DNA of 64,000 nt. Origin: Chitinophaga oryzae (GTDB lineage: Bacteria; Bacteroidota; Bacteroidia; Chitinophagales; Chitinophagaceae). Both the position numbers and the translations under genes were made by a program. The notes below the pieces were generated by a model. It did no database searches, was not told the origin of the DNA, and saw only the letters and a program-made list of their open reading frames with translations. Below are positions 52,523-61,144 of this stretch, in pieces; within the stretch, counting starts at the first letter, position 1; the number at the start of each line of letters is the position of its first letter. The stretch covers positions 2,852,001-2,916,000 of the forward strand of contig NZ_CP051204.2 in assembly GCF_012516375.2 (NCBI RefSeq), read 5' to 3'.

Positions 52523-54031
52523 TTATTTTTTGAGTAATTGCAGTTTGGCGGCTTTAAACGCTTCAATGTCTTCCCAGCTGCCGGTATTGAGAATGTCCTT
52601 TTTGCAACAGGCGCCGCGCCGTGCCATAGACACGCCCAGTTTCACAAAATCGAAGTGGGCAAGCGTACGGGCATCGCTGTCAATAACCAACTTAACGCCT
52701 TTGGCGACGGCCTGGCGTACCAGCTCATCGTTCAGGTCGAGCCGGTTGGGCCTGGAATTGATCTCCATGGCAGTGCCGGTCCGGGCGGCTGCTTCAAATA
52801 CTGCCTCCCAGTTCACCGGATAAGGCGGGCGGATACCGATCAGCCTTCCGCTCGGATGGCCGATGCAATGCACGAACGGATTTTCACAGGCCCTGATTAA
52901 CCGGTCGGTGTTATCCCTTGTAAAATCGGTATGAATAGAAGCTACCACCCAGTCGAACTGTTGCAGGATATCATTTGAGAGTTCCGGTTCTCCGTTTTCG
53001 AGGATGTCTGTTTCCATACCCTTCCTGATATAATCAAATCCCATCAGGCCGTTGACGCGGTTTATTTCTGCGGTTTGCCTGAAAATATCTTCCGGCGGCA
53101 GTACATGGTTGGGGCGCCTGGAGGAAATGTGGTCGGTGATGACAATGTACTGGTACTGGGGAAAGGTGTGGGAAAGGTATTTGGAGATGGCGGCGATACT
53201 ATCCGTGCCATCGCTCCAGTTGGTATGTATTTGCATGTCGCCTTTGAGCTGATTGAAAGAGATCAGCGGCGGAAGTGCCTGCAATGCCGTCATGGACTGG
53301 TGGTCTTCCCGCAGTTCCGGTTCCAGGAAGGATAAGCCCAGCCGTTGGTAGACGTCTGTTTCCTGCGCCCCGGCCACATATTCGCCGGTTTGGTTGTCTA
53401 CCAGTCCCTGTGGCCCAAAGCGGAACCCTTTCTCTGTCGCCAGGTTTTTCAGGTTGTCGCCATATTGTGCAGATCCTGTATAATACAACAGGCTTGCGCC
53501 ATAGTCTTTATGTGTAGCCAGCCGGATGTCGGCCTGGAGCTGGTTGCGCAGTACGATACAAACGTGATGGGGGCCGATCGCGATGATACGGTCCGTCTGC
53601 GCCATCCTGGCGAGTTTGTAAAGCAGTTTCCGGTGGTCTGCTTCGCTGACCTGCAGCAGTATGTCGATGTCGCCAATGGTGTCTTTGCCTCTTCGCAGGC
53701 TGCCGGTGAGCGCTGCCCTTTCCACTTCGGGAAACTGGGAGAGCGCGCGCAGCAGTTCTTCTCCGGCGAGGCGGGCGTCCCAAAGCGGAACACGGCTGCC
53801 CGCCGTTTTATAAAGTTTGAAGGCGCGTTTGATGTTTTTTATCTGTACCGGTTTGAGACCGTCTACGGTTTCCAGCTGCCCGTTGTTTATAGCGGCCACC
53901 AGGTCCCGTATACTTTTGACACCCAGTTGTTGCTGTATGGCCTGTACTTCCCGCGGGGTAATGTCCCGGATACGGCCCAACGGGGCTAGTGACGCCGGGA
54001 TAGGCGGACTGTTTTTAAGCGGTGATTTCAT
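52523..54031 (-). CDS. polX: DNA polymerase/3'-5' exonuclease PolX (short form)
   Basis: 502 residues. The polymerase beta-like palm contains GSLRRGKDTIGDIDILL with metal ligands Asp121 and Asp123 and a third at Asp168 (LQADIRL). The PHP nuclease domain starts about residue 262 (KGDMQIHTNWSDG) and includes VITDH, SIHTDFT and SDART. The usual N-terminal 8-kDa portion seems to lack its first helices: bacterial PolX is commonly about 570 residues. In the first PHP motif Gln267 replaces the first His of H-x-H, as also occurs in some relatives. It is presumably a base-excision or gap-filling repair enzyme. Confidence 0.88.
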   Translation of the reverse strand: MKSPLKNSPPIPASLAPLGRIRDITPREVQAIQQQLGVKSIRDLVAAINNGQLETVDGLKPVQIKNIKRAFKLYKTAGSRVPLWDARLAGEELLRALSQFPEVERAALTGSLRRGKDTIGDIDILLQVSEADHRKLLYKLARMAQTDRIIAIGPHHVCIVLRNQLQADIRLATHKDYGASLLYYTGSAQYGDNLKNLATEKGFRFGPQGLVDNQTGEYVAGAQETDVYQRLGLSFLEPELREDHQSMTALQALPPLISFNQLKGDMQIHTNWSDGTDSIAAISKYLSHTFPQYQYIVITDHISSRRPNHVLPPEDIFRQTAEINRVNGLMGFDYIRKGMETDILENGEPELSNDILQQFDWVVASIHTDFTRDNTDRLIRACENPFVHCIGHPSGRLIGIRPPYPVNWEAVFEAAARTGTAMEINSRPNRLDLNDELVRQAVAKGVKLVIDSDARTLAHFDFVKLGVSMARRGACCKKDILNTGSWEDIEAFKAAKLQLLKK

Positions 54032-54107
54032 ATATAGCCCGGTTTTGATCTCTACTAAATTAGGAGGATTAATAGCGGCATCATATGACGTGTATTACCT
54101 GCAGGGG

Positions 54108-54145
54108 TGATTATGGTCAGGATAGCAGGCAACTGACCAGTGTCA
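54108..54145. promoter_or_regulatory. Two TGA-N6-TCA palindromes with 26-bp spacing
   Basis: TGATTATGGTCA (54108-54119) and TGACCAGTGTCA (54134-54145) lie between polX and the divergent gene at 54217. The spacing differs from the 22 bp of the stress promoters and no -7 box is found at the expected place on either side, so it is only a weak candidate. Confidence 0.35.
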
Positions 54146-54216
54146 ACATTTGTTATGAGTAGTGTCATTGGGGAGGTCCGGAAAACCGGGTAGTTTCGGA
54201 CCATAAAAACAGGGAG

Positions 54217-55263
54217 ATGAGATACATAGGTAAACTGGCGTTGGAAACAGTGGTGGCGATATTGCTGGTATGGATACTGTGGACGCCGTCCCGTCATTTT
54301 AAGATCGAACATCCGGAGACTTATGGTAAAGGGGCTTTTCCGGAAAGAGAGGCGGTCGTTCGCCAGCCGGCGCCTGGAGGCACTGCCACCGATACGTTGG
54401 CTTACCGGCAAAAGATGCTGCAGCTGTTGCATGACTCCGCCGTAGCTGCCTGGCCGTACCAGCGGGACTACCCGGCGCCCGGTGCGTTACTGCCGTTTCA
54501 TCGTATCGTGGCTTACTATGGAAATTTTTACACGCCTAAACTGGGGGTCTTAGGGAGCGTGCCTGTGGATTCCATGCTGGCGCGGCTGTCCGCCACGGTC
54601 GCCATGTGGCAGGCGGCAGATACGGCTACACCGGTGCTGCCCGCATTTCATTACATCGCGGTAACGGCGCAGCGTAGCCCCGGTAAAGACGGCAAATACA
54701 GGCTCCGTATGCCGGAAGCTGCTATCAATAAAGTTTTGGAGCTGGCGGCGCAGGCGCATGCGCTGGTTTTCCTGGACATACAACCCGGTCACAGTACGTT
54801 ACAGGAGGAACTGCCGCAGCTGGAGAAATACCTGGTACGGCCGGAAGTGCACCTGGGCATAGATCCGGAGTACTCCATGAAAGGAGGACAGGTGCCCTGC
54901 TCCGTGATCGGCACTCTCGATGCGGAAGACATCAATTACGCCGCCACCTGGCTGGCCGGCCTGGTGAAACAGCACCGGCTGCCGCCTAAAATACTGGTAA
55001 TACATCGTTTTACGCAGGGCATGGTGACGAACTACAAAAATATCCGCCTGCGGCCCGAAGTACAGATCGTGATGGACATGGACGGTTTTGGCGGGGTGGC
55101 TAAAAAGAAAGACACCTACCGCAGCTGGATTGCCCGGCAACCGGTACAGTTCACCGGTTTTAAATTGTTTTACCAGGTAGATGTCGCGACCGGCGGCCAC
55201 CTGATGGGGCCGGACGAAGTGCTGGCCCTGTTTCCCCGTCCCATTTACATTCAATATCAATAG
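54217..55263 (+). CDS. Hypothetical exported protein, TIM-barrel-like
   Basis: 348 residues with one N-terminal membrane anchor or signal (ALETVVAILLVWILW). The remainder shows alternating beta strands and helices: LLPFHRIVAYYGNFYTPKLG, PAFHYIAVTAQ, ALVFLDIQPGHSTLQEEL, VHLGIDPEYSM and PPKILVIHRFTQGMV, suggesting a (beta/alpha)8 fold like a glycosidase. No known catalytic motif recognised. It precedes a polysaccharide deacetylase by two bases, so a role at the cell envelope or on a polysaccharide is plausible. Confidence 0.7.
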   Translation: MRYIGKLALETVVAILLVWILWTPSRHFKIEHPETYGKGAFPEREAVVRQPAPGGTATDTLAYRQKMLQLLHDSAVAAWPYQRDYPAPGALLPFHRIVAYYGNFYTPKLGVLGSVPVDSMLARLSATVAMWQAADTATPVLPAFHYIAVTAQRSPGKDGKYRLRMPEAAINKVLELAAQAHALVFLDIQPGHSTLQEELPQLEKYLVRPEVHLGIDPEYSMKGGQVPCSVIGTLDAEDINYAATWLAGLVKQHRLPPKILVIHRFTQGMVTNYKNIRLRPEVQIVMDMDGFGGVAKKKDTYRSWIARQPVQFTGFKLFYQVDVATGGHLMGPDEVLALFPRPIYIQYQ

Positions 55264-55265
55264 CT

Positions 55266-55985
55266 ATGAAAAAGCTCCTTGCGCTCTGGGGCTGTTGCCT
55301 GTCCCTCGCTACAGCCGCGCAGCAGCTGCCGGTGTTGTGTTACCACAATATCACCACCCCGGGACAACATCAGAACGACCTGTTGCATGTTGACAGCCGT
55401 CAGTTTGAGCAGCAGCTGAAAACACTGGCCGACAGCGGTTACCATACCATCCTGCCGGATGAGATGGTGGCGTTGCTGCAACAGCATAAGCCGTTCCCCG
55501 CACGCGCCGTAATGATCACTTTCGATGATTCCCACGATGTCCATTATTCGATAGCGGCGCCCTTGTTGCAGCGCTACCATTTTAAAGGCGTGTTTTTTGT
55601 GATGACAGTTACCCTGAACAAGCCGCATTACCTTTCTTCGGCCAATATAAAAGCGTTGTCAGACGAAGGGCATACAGTCGCCAGCCATACGTGGGACCAT
55701 CCCCGTCCGGATGGATATCAGGACTGGGATAAAGAGCTGCTGCTGCCACGGCGGCAGCTGGAAAAAATCACGGGCAGGCCGGTATGGTATATCGCTTATC
55801 CTTTTGGAGCGTATAACGACAGCATTATTGCGCATGTAAAACAGGCGGGCTATAAGGCGGCATTCCAGCTCAACCGGCGGCCGGAGGCGTCAAATGAGCT
55901 GTATACGCTGCGCCGTATGCTGGTCGACGGCCGCTGGTCCGGTACGCAGCTGTTGCGTGAAATCAGCAGGTATGTAACACCGTAA
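55266..55985 (+). CDS. Polysaccharide deacetylase (NodB, CE4) family protein
   Basis: 239 residues with a signal peptide (LWGCCLSLATAAQ). NodB motifs: MITFDDSHDV (motif 1, with the metal-binding Asp; the common TFDDG Gly is Ser here), SHTWDHP (motif 2, His-x3-His) and AYPFGAYND (motif 3). It should remove N-acetyl or O-acetyl groups from a cell-surface polysaccharide. The gene is the middle one of a three-gene unit with the TIM-barrel-like protein and a dehydrogenase. Confidence 0.88.
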   Translation: MKKLLALWGCCLSLATAAQQLPVLCYHNITTPGQHQNDLLHVDSRQFEQQLKTLADSGYHTILPDEMVALLQQHKPFPARAVMITFDDSHDVHYSIAAPLLQRYHFKGVFFVMTVTLNKPHYLSSANIKALSDEGHTVASHTWDHPRPDGYQDWDKELLLPRRQLEKITGRPVWYIAYPFGAYNDSIIAHVKQAGYKAAFQLNRRPEASNELYTLRRMLVDGRWSGTQLLREISRYVTP

Positions 55986-55997
55986 AATGTTGGTATA

Positions 55998-57005
55998 ATG
56001 AACAGTATACCTTCCACCATGCGTGCTATGGTGATGGAAAAGAAAGGGCAGCCGCTGACGCTGCAAACAGTGCCGGTGCCTGTACCGGGAGCGGGACAGG
56101 TATTAATAAAGGTGATCGCCTGCGGCGTATGCAGGACAGACCTGCATATTCTGGACGGGGAGTTGCCGTCTCCGGCATTGCCGCTGATTCCGGGACATGA
56201 GATCATCGGCGAAGTGGTGGCTGCGGGAGAAGGGGTGACCACCCTGCCGGTAGGGGTGAAAGTGGGCGTGCCCTGGCTGGCCTATACCTGCGGCCATTGC
56301 AAATATTGTTCGCTGGGCCAGGAGAACCTGTGTGAGCAGGCGCTCTTTACCGGTTACAGTGTTAATGGCGGCTATGCAGATTATGTGGTGGCGCTGGCAG
56401 ATTATTGTCTGCGCGTGCCGGAGCAATATGCGCACCCCGGCGGAGCACCGCTGATGTGCGCCGGCCTGATCGGGTACCGTTCCTGGCGCATGGTGCCGGA
56501 ACATGCGCAACATATCGGGTTGTATGGATTTGGCGCTGCTGCGCATATCCTTGTACAGATAGCGCGGTATCATTACAAATCCGTTTATGCTTTCACGCGT
56601 CCGGATGATAAAGCGGGAGAGAGTTTTGCGCTGAAAATGGGCGCCACCTGGGCCGGCAGCTCGCTGGACGCGCCGCCGGTATTGCTGGATGCCGCCATTA
56701 TTTTTGCTCCCGACGGATCATTGGTGCCGCAGGCGTTATCGCAATTGGACAGAGGCGGTGTTGTCGTTTGCGGCGGTATTCACATGAGCGATATTCCCGG
56801 GTTTCCCTATCAATTGTTATGGGAAGAGCGTTCCATACATTCGGTGGCCAATCTCACCCGGGAAGACGGAGCGTTGCTGATGGAGACGATTCAACACGTG
56901 CCGGTGTCTGCTATGGTACAAGCCTTTCCGCTGGAGCAGGCCAACGAAGCCTTGCAGGCGTTACGGAAGGGTGAAATAAAAGGGGCCGCCGTATTGGTGA
57001 TGTGA
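55998..57005 (+). CDS. Zinc-dependent alcohol dehydrogenase
   Basis: 335 residues, medium-chain dehydrogenase/reductase family. Catalytic zinc residues are Cys45 (ACGVCRTDLH) and His67-Glu68 (PGHEIIG). The structural zinc loop is TCGHCKYCSLGQENLC. The cofactor domain begins at IGLYGFGAAAHILVQIA. The end shows EQANEALQALRKGEIKGAAV. It is close to the single-subunit AdhA-type enzymes of Bacteroidota. The gene starts 12 bases after the deacetylase and lies directly upstream of the Hsp20 promoter. Confidence 0.9.
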   Translation: MNSIPSTMRAMVMEKKGQPLTLQTVPVPVPGAGQVLIKVIACGVCRTDLHILDGELPSPALPLIPGHEIIGEVVAAGEGVTTLPVGVKVGVPWLAYTCGHCKYCSLGQENLCEQALFTGYSVNGGYADYVVALADYCLRVPEQYAHPGGAPLMCAGLIGYRSWRMVPEHAQHIGLYGFGAAAHILVQIARYHYKSVYAFTRPDDKAGESFALKMGATWAGSSLDAPPVLLDAAIIFAPDGSLVPQALSQLDRGGVVVCGGIHMSDIPGFPYQLLWEERSIHSVANLTREDGALLMETIQHVPVSAMVQAFPLEQANEALQALRKGEIKGAAVLVM

Positions 57006-57045
57006 GCATGGGGCGAATGTTATAACTGCAGGGACAGGCTATGGT

Positions 57046-57130
57046 TGATTTAAATCATTCGGTATACTGACAGATCTCATTTTTCTCCTGTAGCTGCTGC
57101 TGTAAGTTTGTTAAAAAAAAGGAGGTACTT
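57046..57130 (+). promoter_or_regulatory. Hsp20 promoter: tandem Crp/Fnr-type sites, -7 box and strong SD
   Basis: TGATTTAAATCA (57046-57057; with the preceding T it matches TTGAT-N4-ATCA of Fnr sites) and TGACAGATCTCA (57068-57079) are 22 bp apart. After 23 bp comes TAAGTTTG (57103-57110), a perfect -7 match without a recognisable -33 box, as expected for an activator-dependent promoter. An AAGGAGGT Shine-Dalgarno sequence (57119-57126), unusual in this phylum, precedes the ATG. Confidence 0.85.
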
Positions 57131-57571
57131 ATGGCCACACAAACACTCACCAAACGTACAGGATTACCATCAGTATTTGATGATTTTTTCCGCCCCTGGA
57201 AAGATTGGGCAAGCGATTTTTATGGGGTACATGCACTGACTGTGCCCGCTGTTAACGTCACAGAAGATAAAGACAGTTATAAGCTGTCTATGGCTGCGCC
57301 GGGTTTAAAGAAATCGGATTTTAAAATCGAGCTGGACGGCGCTATGCTGACCATCAGCGCGGAATCTGAAAGCAGGAAAGAAGAAAAGGACGAAAAATAC
57401 AGCCGGCAGGAATATAACTACAACAGCTTTTCCCGGAGCTTCCATCTGCCGGAAGGCGTCAGCAAAGACAAAATTGAAGCGCAATACGATGATGGCGTAT
57501 TAAAAATCAAATTGCCTAAGAGTGAAGATGCGAAAAAGAACGGTAGAAACCTGGAAATACCTGTGAAGTAA
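57131..57571 (+). CDS. Hsp20/alpha-crystallin small heat-shock protein
   Basis: 146 residues. The alpha-crystallin domain spans about 38-140: VNVTEDKDSYKLSMAAPGLK, LTISAESES, FSRSFHLPEGVSKDKIEA and DGVLKIKLPKSED, with a C-terminal LEIPVK holding the I/L-x-I/V type anchoring motif. It is an ATP-independent holdase that keeps unfolding proteins soluble. The promoter matches those of the universal stress genes 10 kb upstream. Confidence 0.95.
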   Translation: MATQTLTKRTGLPSVFDDFFRPWKDWASDFYGVHALTVPAVNVTEDKDSYKLSMAAPGLKKSDFKIELDGAMLTISAESESRKEEKDEKYSRQEYNYNSFSRSFHLPEGVSKDKIEAQYDDGVLKIKLPKSEDAKKNGRNLEIPVK

Positions 57572-57610
57572 CCCCACCTTACTATAACGGACACACGAAA
57601 CATGAACAGC

Positions 57611-57645
57611 GTGCCGCCTTTCATTTGGAGGGCGGCACTTTTGTG
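57611..57645 (+). terminator. Rho-independent terminator of the Hsp20 gene
   Basis: GTGCCGCC (57611-57618) pairs with GGCGGCAC (57631-57638), followed by TTTTGTG. Confidence 0.8.
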
Positions 57646-57653
57646 TCTGTATA

Positions 57654-58550
57654 TCATTGTTGCTGCCCGGTTTTCTCCACGTGCTGGAAGTAGCTGTTGA
57701 GATACTCGCTGGGTGATTTGCCGGTCACGGATTTAAACACCCGGTTGAAATTGGTGATGCTGTTAAACCCACTGGTATAGGCTACGGTAGCAATATTATC
57801 ATAATTGCCGTCGGTCAGTTTTTTGCAGGCTTCGTTGATACGTACTTCATTGAGAAACGAGACGAAAGTATGCAGCGTATGTTTTTTGAAGAAGCGGCAG
57901 AAGGCGTGCGGTGTCATGTGTACCTGGCTGGCCGCGTCTTCCAGCGTGATGGGATGTTCGTAATTGTGCATGATATAGTTGTAGATATTGCCGATGCGGA
58001 TACCGTCATGGTCACTGACGGTAACCTTTTTGTTGACGGCAGCCAGCGGGCTAATATCCGGGTATCCGGACAGGAGGCGGAGCAGTTCCACGAAATGCAT
58101 CAGTTGCTCGGGGCCGTTGCTGTTGGCGATCCGGAGCATCTGTGCGGAGACGTCCGGCGTTTGCAGGGAAGGTACTTTAAAGCCGCATTGCTGTTGTTGT
58201 ATAAAGTTTTTCAGCGGTTTCATTTCCGGCAGGTTAAACAGGGCAGACAGGTTGCCGTCGGGGTTGAAGAAGATGACCAGCGCCATGATCTTTTTGCGGC
58301 TTCTCGGTGCAAAATAAGACGGGTCGCTTTTGAAGATATGCGGCTGGTTGGCTCCAAGCCAGAAGATGTCGCTCGGCCGGAAAGCATGCATATTATTGTC
58401 TGCCACGAGGGTGCCCTCTCCCTGTTGCACCCAGGTGAGCTGTACTTCCTGGTGCCGGTGCAGGTGTGGATAAAAGTAGGGCAGCACGTCCCTTTGCACG
58501 ATGATGGTTTTATCGAGGGGTACAGGTACGGTAAACTGTAAGACTTTCAT
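57654..58550 (-). CDS. AraC-family transcriptional regulator
   Basis: 298 residues. An N-terminal cupin-like sensor (about 20-110, YFYPHLHRHQEVQLTWVQQG, FRPSDIFWLGANQPH) is followed by two AraC helix-turn-helix units (about 190-290): ITLEDAASQVHMTPHAFCRF and IATVAYTSGFNSITNFNRVF, then GKSPSEYLNSYF. It is divergently transcribed from the hydroxyproline operon and is its probable regulator, with the effector perhaps hydroxyproline or an intermediate. Confidence 0.92.
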   Translation of the reverse strand: MKVLQFTVPVPLDKTIIVQRDVLPYFYPHLHRHQEVQLTWVQQGEGTLVADNNMHAFRPSDIFWLGANQPHIFKSDPSYFAPRSRKKIMALVIFFNPDGNLSALFNLPEMKPLKNFIQQQQCGFKVPSLQTPDVSAQMLRIANSNGPEQLMHFVELLRLLSGYPDISPLAAVNKKVTVSDHDGIRIGNIYNYIMHNYEHPITLEDAASQVHMTPHAFCRFFKKHTLHTFVSFLNEVRINEACKKLTDGNYDNIATVAYTSGFNSITNFNRVFKSVTGKSPSEYLNSYFQHVEKTGQQQ

Positions 58551-58750
58551 AACATTGCCTGGTTAATGTTGAACGGGATCAATATTACGAATATTAACCG
58601 TATTGTAACTTCATATGGGGTGAACTGGTTAAAAAACGGTAAGGTAACCCCGTTTTTTTCAAAACTGGTTAATATCGGGCTATAATTGATTACAATCGGG
58701 AAAGCCAACTGCGGGTGTCCGGGATATTTTTGAGGAAAAAAGAGAATATC
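58551..58750. promoter_or_regulatory. Divergent control region of the hydroxyproline operon
   Basis: CTGGTTAA occurs three times in the same orientation at 58559-58566, 58625-58632 and 58665-58672; the last two share the longer AACTGGTTAA, 40 bp apart. AAAAAACGG (58631 onward) and CCGTTTTTT form an inverted repeat between them. The repeats are good candidates for AraC-type binding sites. Confidence 0.6.
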
Positions 58751-59665
58751 ATGTCTATCGAATGGAAAGGCGTATTTCCCGCCATCACTACCAAATTCAC
58801 TGCAGCCGACGAACTGGACCTGCCTTTGTTTGAGAAAAACCTGCAGGCGCAGCTGGCGGCGGGTATTGATGGTATTATCCTGGGAGGCTCCCTCGGAGAG
58901 GCCAGCACGCTGACGACTGCTGAAAAAGAAACGCTGACAAAGTTCACCGTAGAGAAAGTGGCCGGTAAAATACCCGTGGTCGTGAATATCGCGGAAGGCG
59001 CCACCCGCGACGCCATACAACAGGCGGCGCTGGTGAAGAAATGGGGCGCGGCCGGAATTATGCTGTTGCCGCCCATGCGCTATAAAAGTGACGAACGCGA
59101 AACGGCCACCTGGTTCAAAACAGTGGCTGGTTCCACAGACCTGCCGGTGATGGTGTATAACAACCCGGTGGATTACAAGATAGAAGTAACGCTGAATATC
59201 TTCGATCAGCTGCAGGAGCTGCCTAATATACAGGCGGTGAAGGAATCCACCCGCGACGTGTCCAACGTTACCCGTATGATCAACCGTTTCGGCGACCGGT
59301 TTAAAATATTATGCGGCCTTGATACGTTAGCACTGGAAGAGATGGTGCTGGGCGCTCATGGATGGGTAGGCGGACTGGTAGATGCTTTCCCGGCGGAGAC
59401 AGTAGCTGTTTACCGGTTAATTAAAGCCGGCCGGATAAAAGAAGCGGTGGAGATTTACCGCTGGTTCCTGCCGTTGCTGGAGCTGGACCTGTATCCCAAG
59501 CTGGTGCAGTTTATTAAACTGGCCGAAGCGGAAGTAGGGCTGGGCAGCGAATACGTGCGGGCGCCGCGCCTGACGCTCGAAGGGGCAGAAAGGGAAAGCG
59601 TGCTGCAGGTGATCCGTACCGCAGTGGCCAACCGTCCCGTATTGCCGGATTATCTTTCTTTATAA
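58751..59665 (+). CDS. Dihydrodipicolinate synthase family protein (probable hydroxyproline-pathway deaminase)
   Basis: 304 residues from ATG 58751 (MSIEWKGVFPAITTKF). The DapA/NAL fold is clear: GGSLGEASTLTTAEK, VMVYNNP with Tyr136, and the Schiff-base Lys164 in IQAVKESTRD. In the trans-4-hydroxyproline pathway a member of this family deaminates 1-pyrroline-4-hydroxy-2-carboxylate to alpha-ketoglutarate semialdehyde. The operon context (semialdehyde dehydrogenase, epimerase, FAD oxidase) supports that reaction rather than lysine synthesis. Confidence 0.88.
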   Translation: MSIEWKGVFPAITTKFTAADELDLPLFEKNLQAQLAAGIDGIILGGSLGEASTLTTAEKETLTKFTVEKVAGKIPVVVNIAEGATRDAIQQAALVKKWGAAGIMLLPPMRYKSDERETATWFKTVAGSTDLPVMVYNNPVDYKIEVTLNIFDQLQELPNIQAVKESTRDVSNVTRMINRFGDRFKILCGLDTLALEEMVLGAHGWVGGLVDAFPAETVAVYRLIKAGRIKEAVEIYRWFLPLLELDLYPKLVQFIKLAEAEVGLGSEYVRAPRLTLEGAERESVLQVIRTAVANRPVLPDYLSL

Positions 59666-59674
59666 TTCTCCCGT

Positions 59675-61102
59675 ATGACGCAGATAGATCAGATTATGCA
59701 GCAGGCTGCCACAGCCTGCGAACAATACAAGAAGATTCCGCCGGCGCAGCGCGCCGCTTTTCTCGAAGCCATCGGGGCGGAGATCACGGCGCGCCGTGAG
59801 GTGCTGGTGAAAACGGCAGGCGAGGAGACGAACCTGCCCATGGCGCGGCTGAACGGTGAGATCGTGCGCACCACTACCCAGCTGCAGAAGTTTGCCGACC
59901 TGGTAAAAGAAGGCAGCTGGGTAGAAGCGGTGATAGACACTAAGCCTAATATCCGCCGGATGCTGGTGCCGGTAGGGCCCGTGGTGGTGTTCGGCGCCAG
60001 TAACTTTCCTTTTGCCTTTTCCACGGCGGGCGGCGATACCGCCAGCGCGCTGGCGGCCGGCGCTACAGTAGTGGTAAAAGCGCACCCGGCACACCCGCGT
60101 ACTTCCCAAACGATGTTTGAAGCCATACAGGCTGCTATTGTACAAAGCGGTATGCCTGCGCATACCGTGCAGCATGTTACGGGCGATTATCATACCGGCA
60201 AAGCGCTGGTCATCCATCCTTTTACCACAGGTGTGGGCTTTACCGGCTCGCTGCAGGGGGGGAAAGCCCTCTGCGCCTATGCGGCCGAAAGGGAGGTGCC
60301 TATCCCTGTCTTTGCCGAAATGAGCAGCGTCAACCCGGTGGTGTTCCTGCCGCAGGCGCTGGAGACACGCGGCGCTGAACTGGCAGAGACGTTTGCCGCC
60401 TCCATCACCCTCGGAGCGGGACAGTTCTGTACCAATCCCGGGTTGCTGATAGGGCTGGAAAGTCCCGCGTTTACAGCATTTCAGCAGCAGCTGGGCGCTG
60501 CGCTGGAGAAAACACCTCCCCAGAAAATGTTGCACCCCGGCATTCATACCGCTTTCCTGGAAGGACGCACCCGTATGCTGGCCCACCAGGAAGTGAGCCT
60601 GTCGCCCAAGCCGGTGCCGGATTTTGACACCAATGCCGTACGCCCCTCGCTGGCGCTCACTTCCGGCGCTGCCCTCCTGGCTAACCCGGCACTAAAAGAA
60701 GAGGTGTTCGGGCCGCATGCCCTTGTGGTAGCCTGTAAAGACAAAGCAGAGCTGCTGGCGGTGCTCAAAGGGCTGAAAGGGCAGCTCACCACCAGTTTGA
60801 TGGCTACCGAAGAAGACCTCGCCCAATGGCGGGAGGTGATCGATATACAGGTTACGCTTGCCGGCCGTATCATCCTGAACGGAGCGCCTACCGGCGTGGA
60901 AGTATGTGCGGCCATGGTGCATGGCGGTCCGTTTCCCGCTACTACCGACGCGCGTTTTACTTCCGTAGGTACTGCTGCCATCCGGCGCTGGGTAAGGCCT
61001 GTATGCTACCAGCAGTTTCCCGATGCACTGCTGCCCGATGAACTCAAAGACGGTAACCCGCGCGGCATATGGCGGTTGACCGATAACCAGTATGCCCGTT
61101 AA
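59675..61102 (+). CDS. Aldehyde dehydrogenase (probable alpha-ketoglutarate semialdehyde dehydrogenase)
   Basis: 475 residues. Aldehyde-dehydrogenase motifs: VVVFGASNFPFAFSTAGGDT in the cofactor site, FAEMSSVNPVVFLP with the general-base Glu, and TLGAGQFCTNPGLL with the catalytic Cys. The GASNFPFAF motif and lack of the common GFTGS-WNP context mark the NADP-type ketoglutarate semialdehyde group. It would oxidise the product of the preceding deaminase to alpha-ketoglutarate. It starts nine bases after the deaminase stop. Confidence 0.88.
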   Translation: MTQIDQIMQQAATACEQYKKIPPAQRAAFLEAIGAEITARREVLVKTAGEETNLPMARLNGEIVRTTTQLQKFADLVKEGSWVEAVIDTKPNIRRMLVPVGPVVVFGASNFPFAFSTAGGDTASALAAGATVVVKAHPAHPRTSQTMFEAIQAAIVQSGMPAHTVQHVTGDYHTGKALVIHPFTTGVGFTGSLQGGKALCAYAAEREVPIPVFAEMSSVNPVVFLPQALETRGAELAETFAASITLGAGQFCTNPGLLIGLESPAFTAFQQQLGAALEKTPPQKMLHPGIHTAFLEGRTRMLAHQEVSLSPKPVPDFDTNAVRPSLALTSGAALLANPALKEEVFGPHALVVACKDKAELLAVLKGLKGQLTTSLMATEEDLAQWREVIDIQVTLAGRIILNGAPTGVEVCAAMVHGGPFPATTDARFTSVGTAAIRRWVRPVCYQQFPDALLPDELKDGNPRGIWRLTDNQYAR

Positions 61103-61144
61103 CGTTAGGCGCCACCATTTTATTAACCAGCAAATATAACCATC

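Noticed and set aside
54108..54145. Fourth member of the paired TGA-N6-TCA regulon
   Set aside because: The spacing is 26 rather than 22 bp and no -7 box is at the expected distance in either direction.
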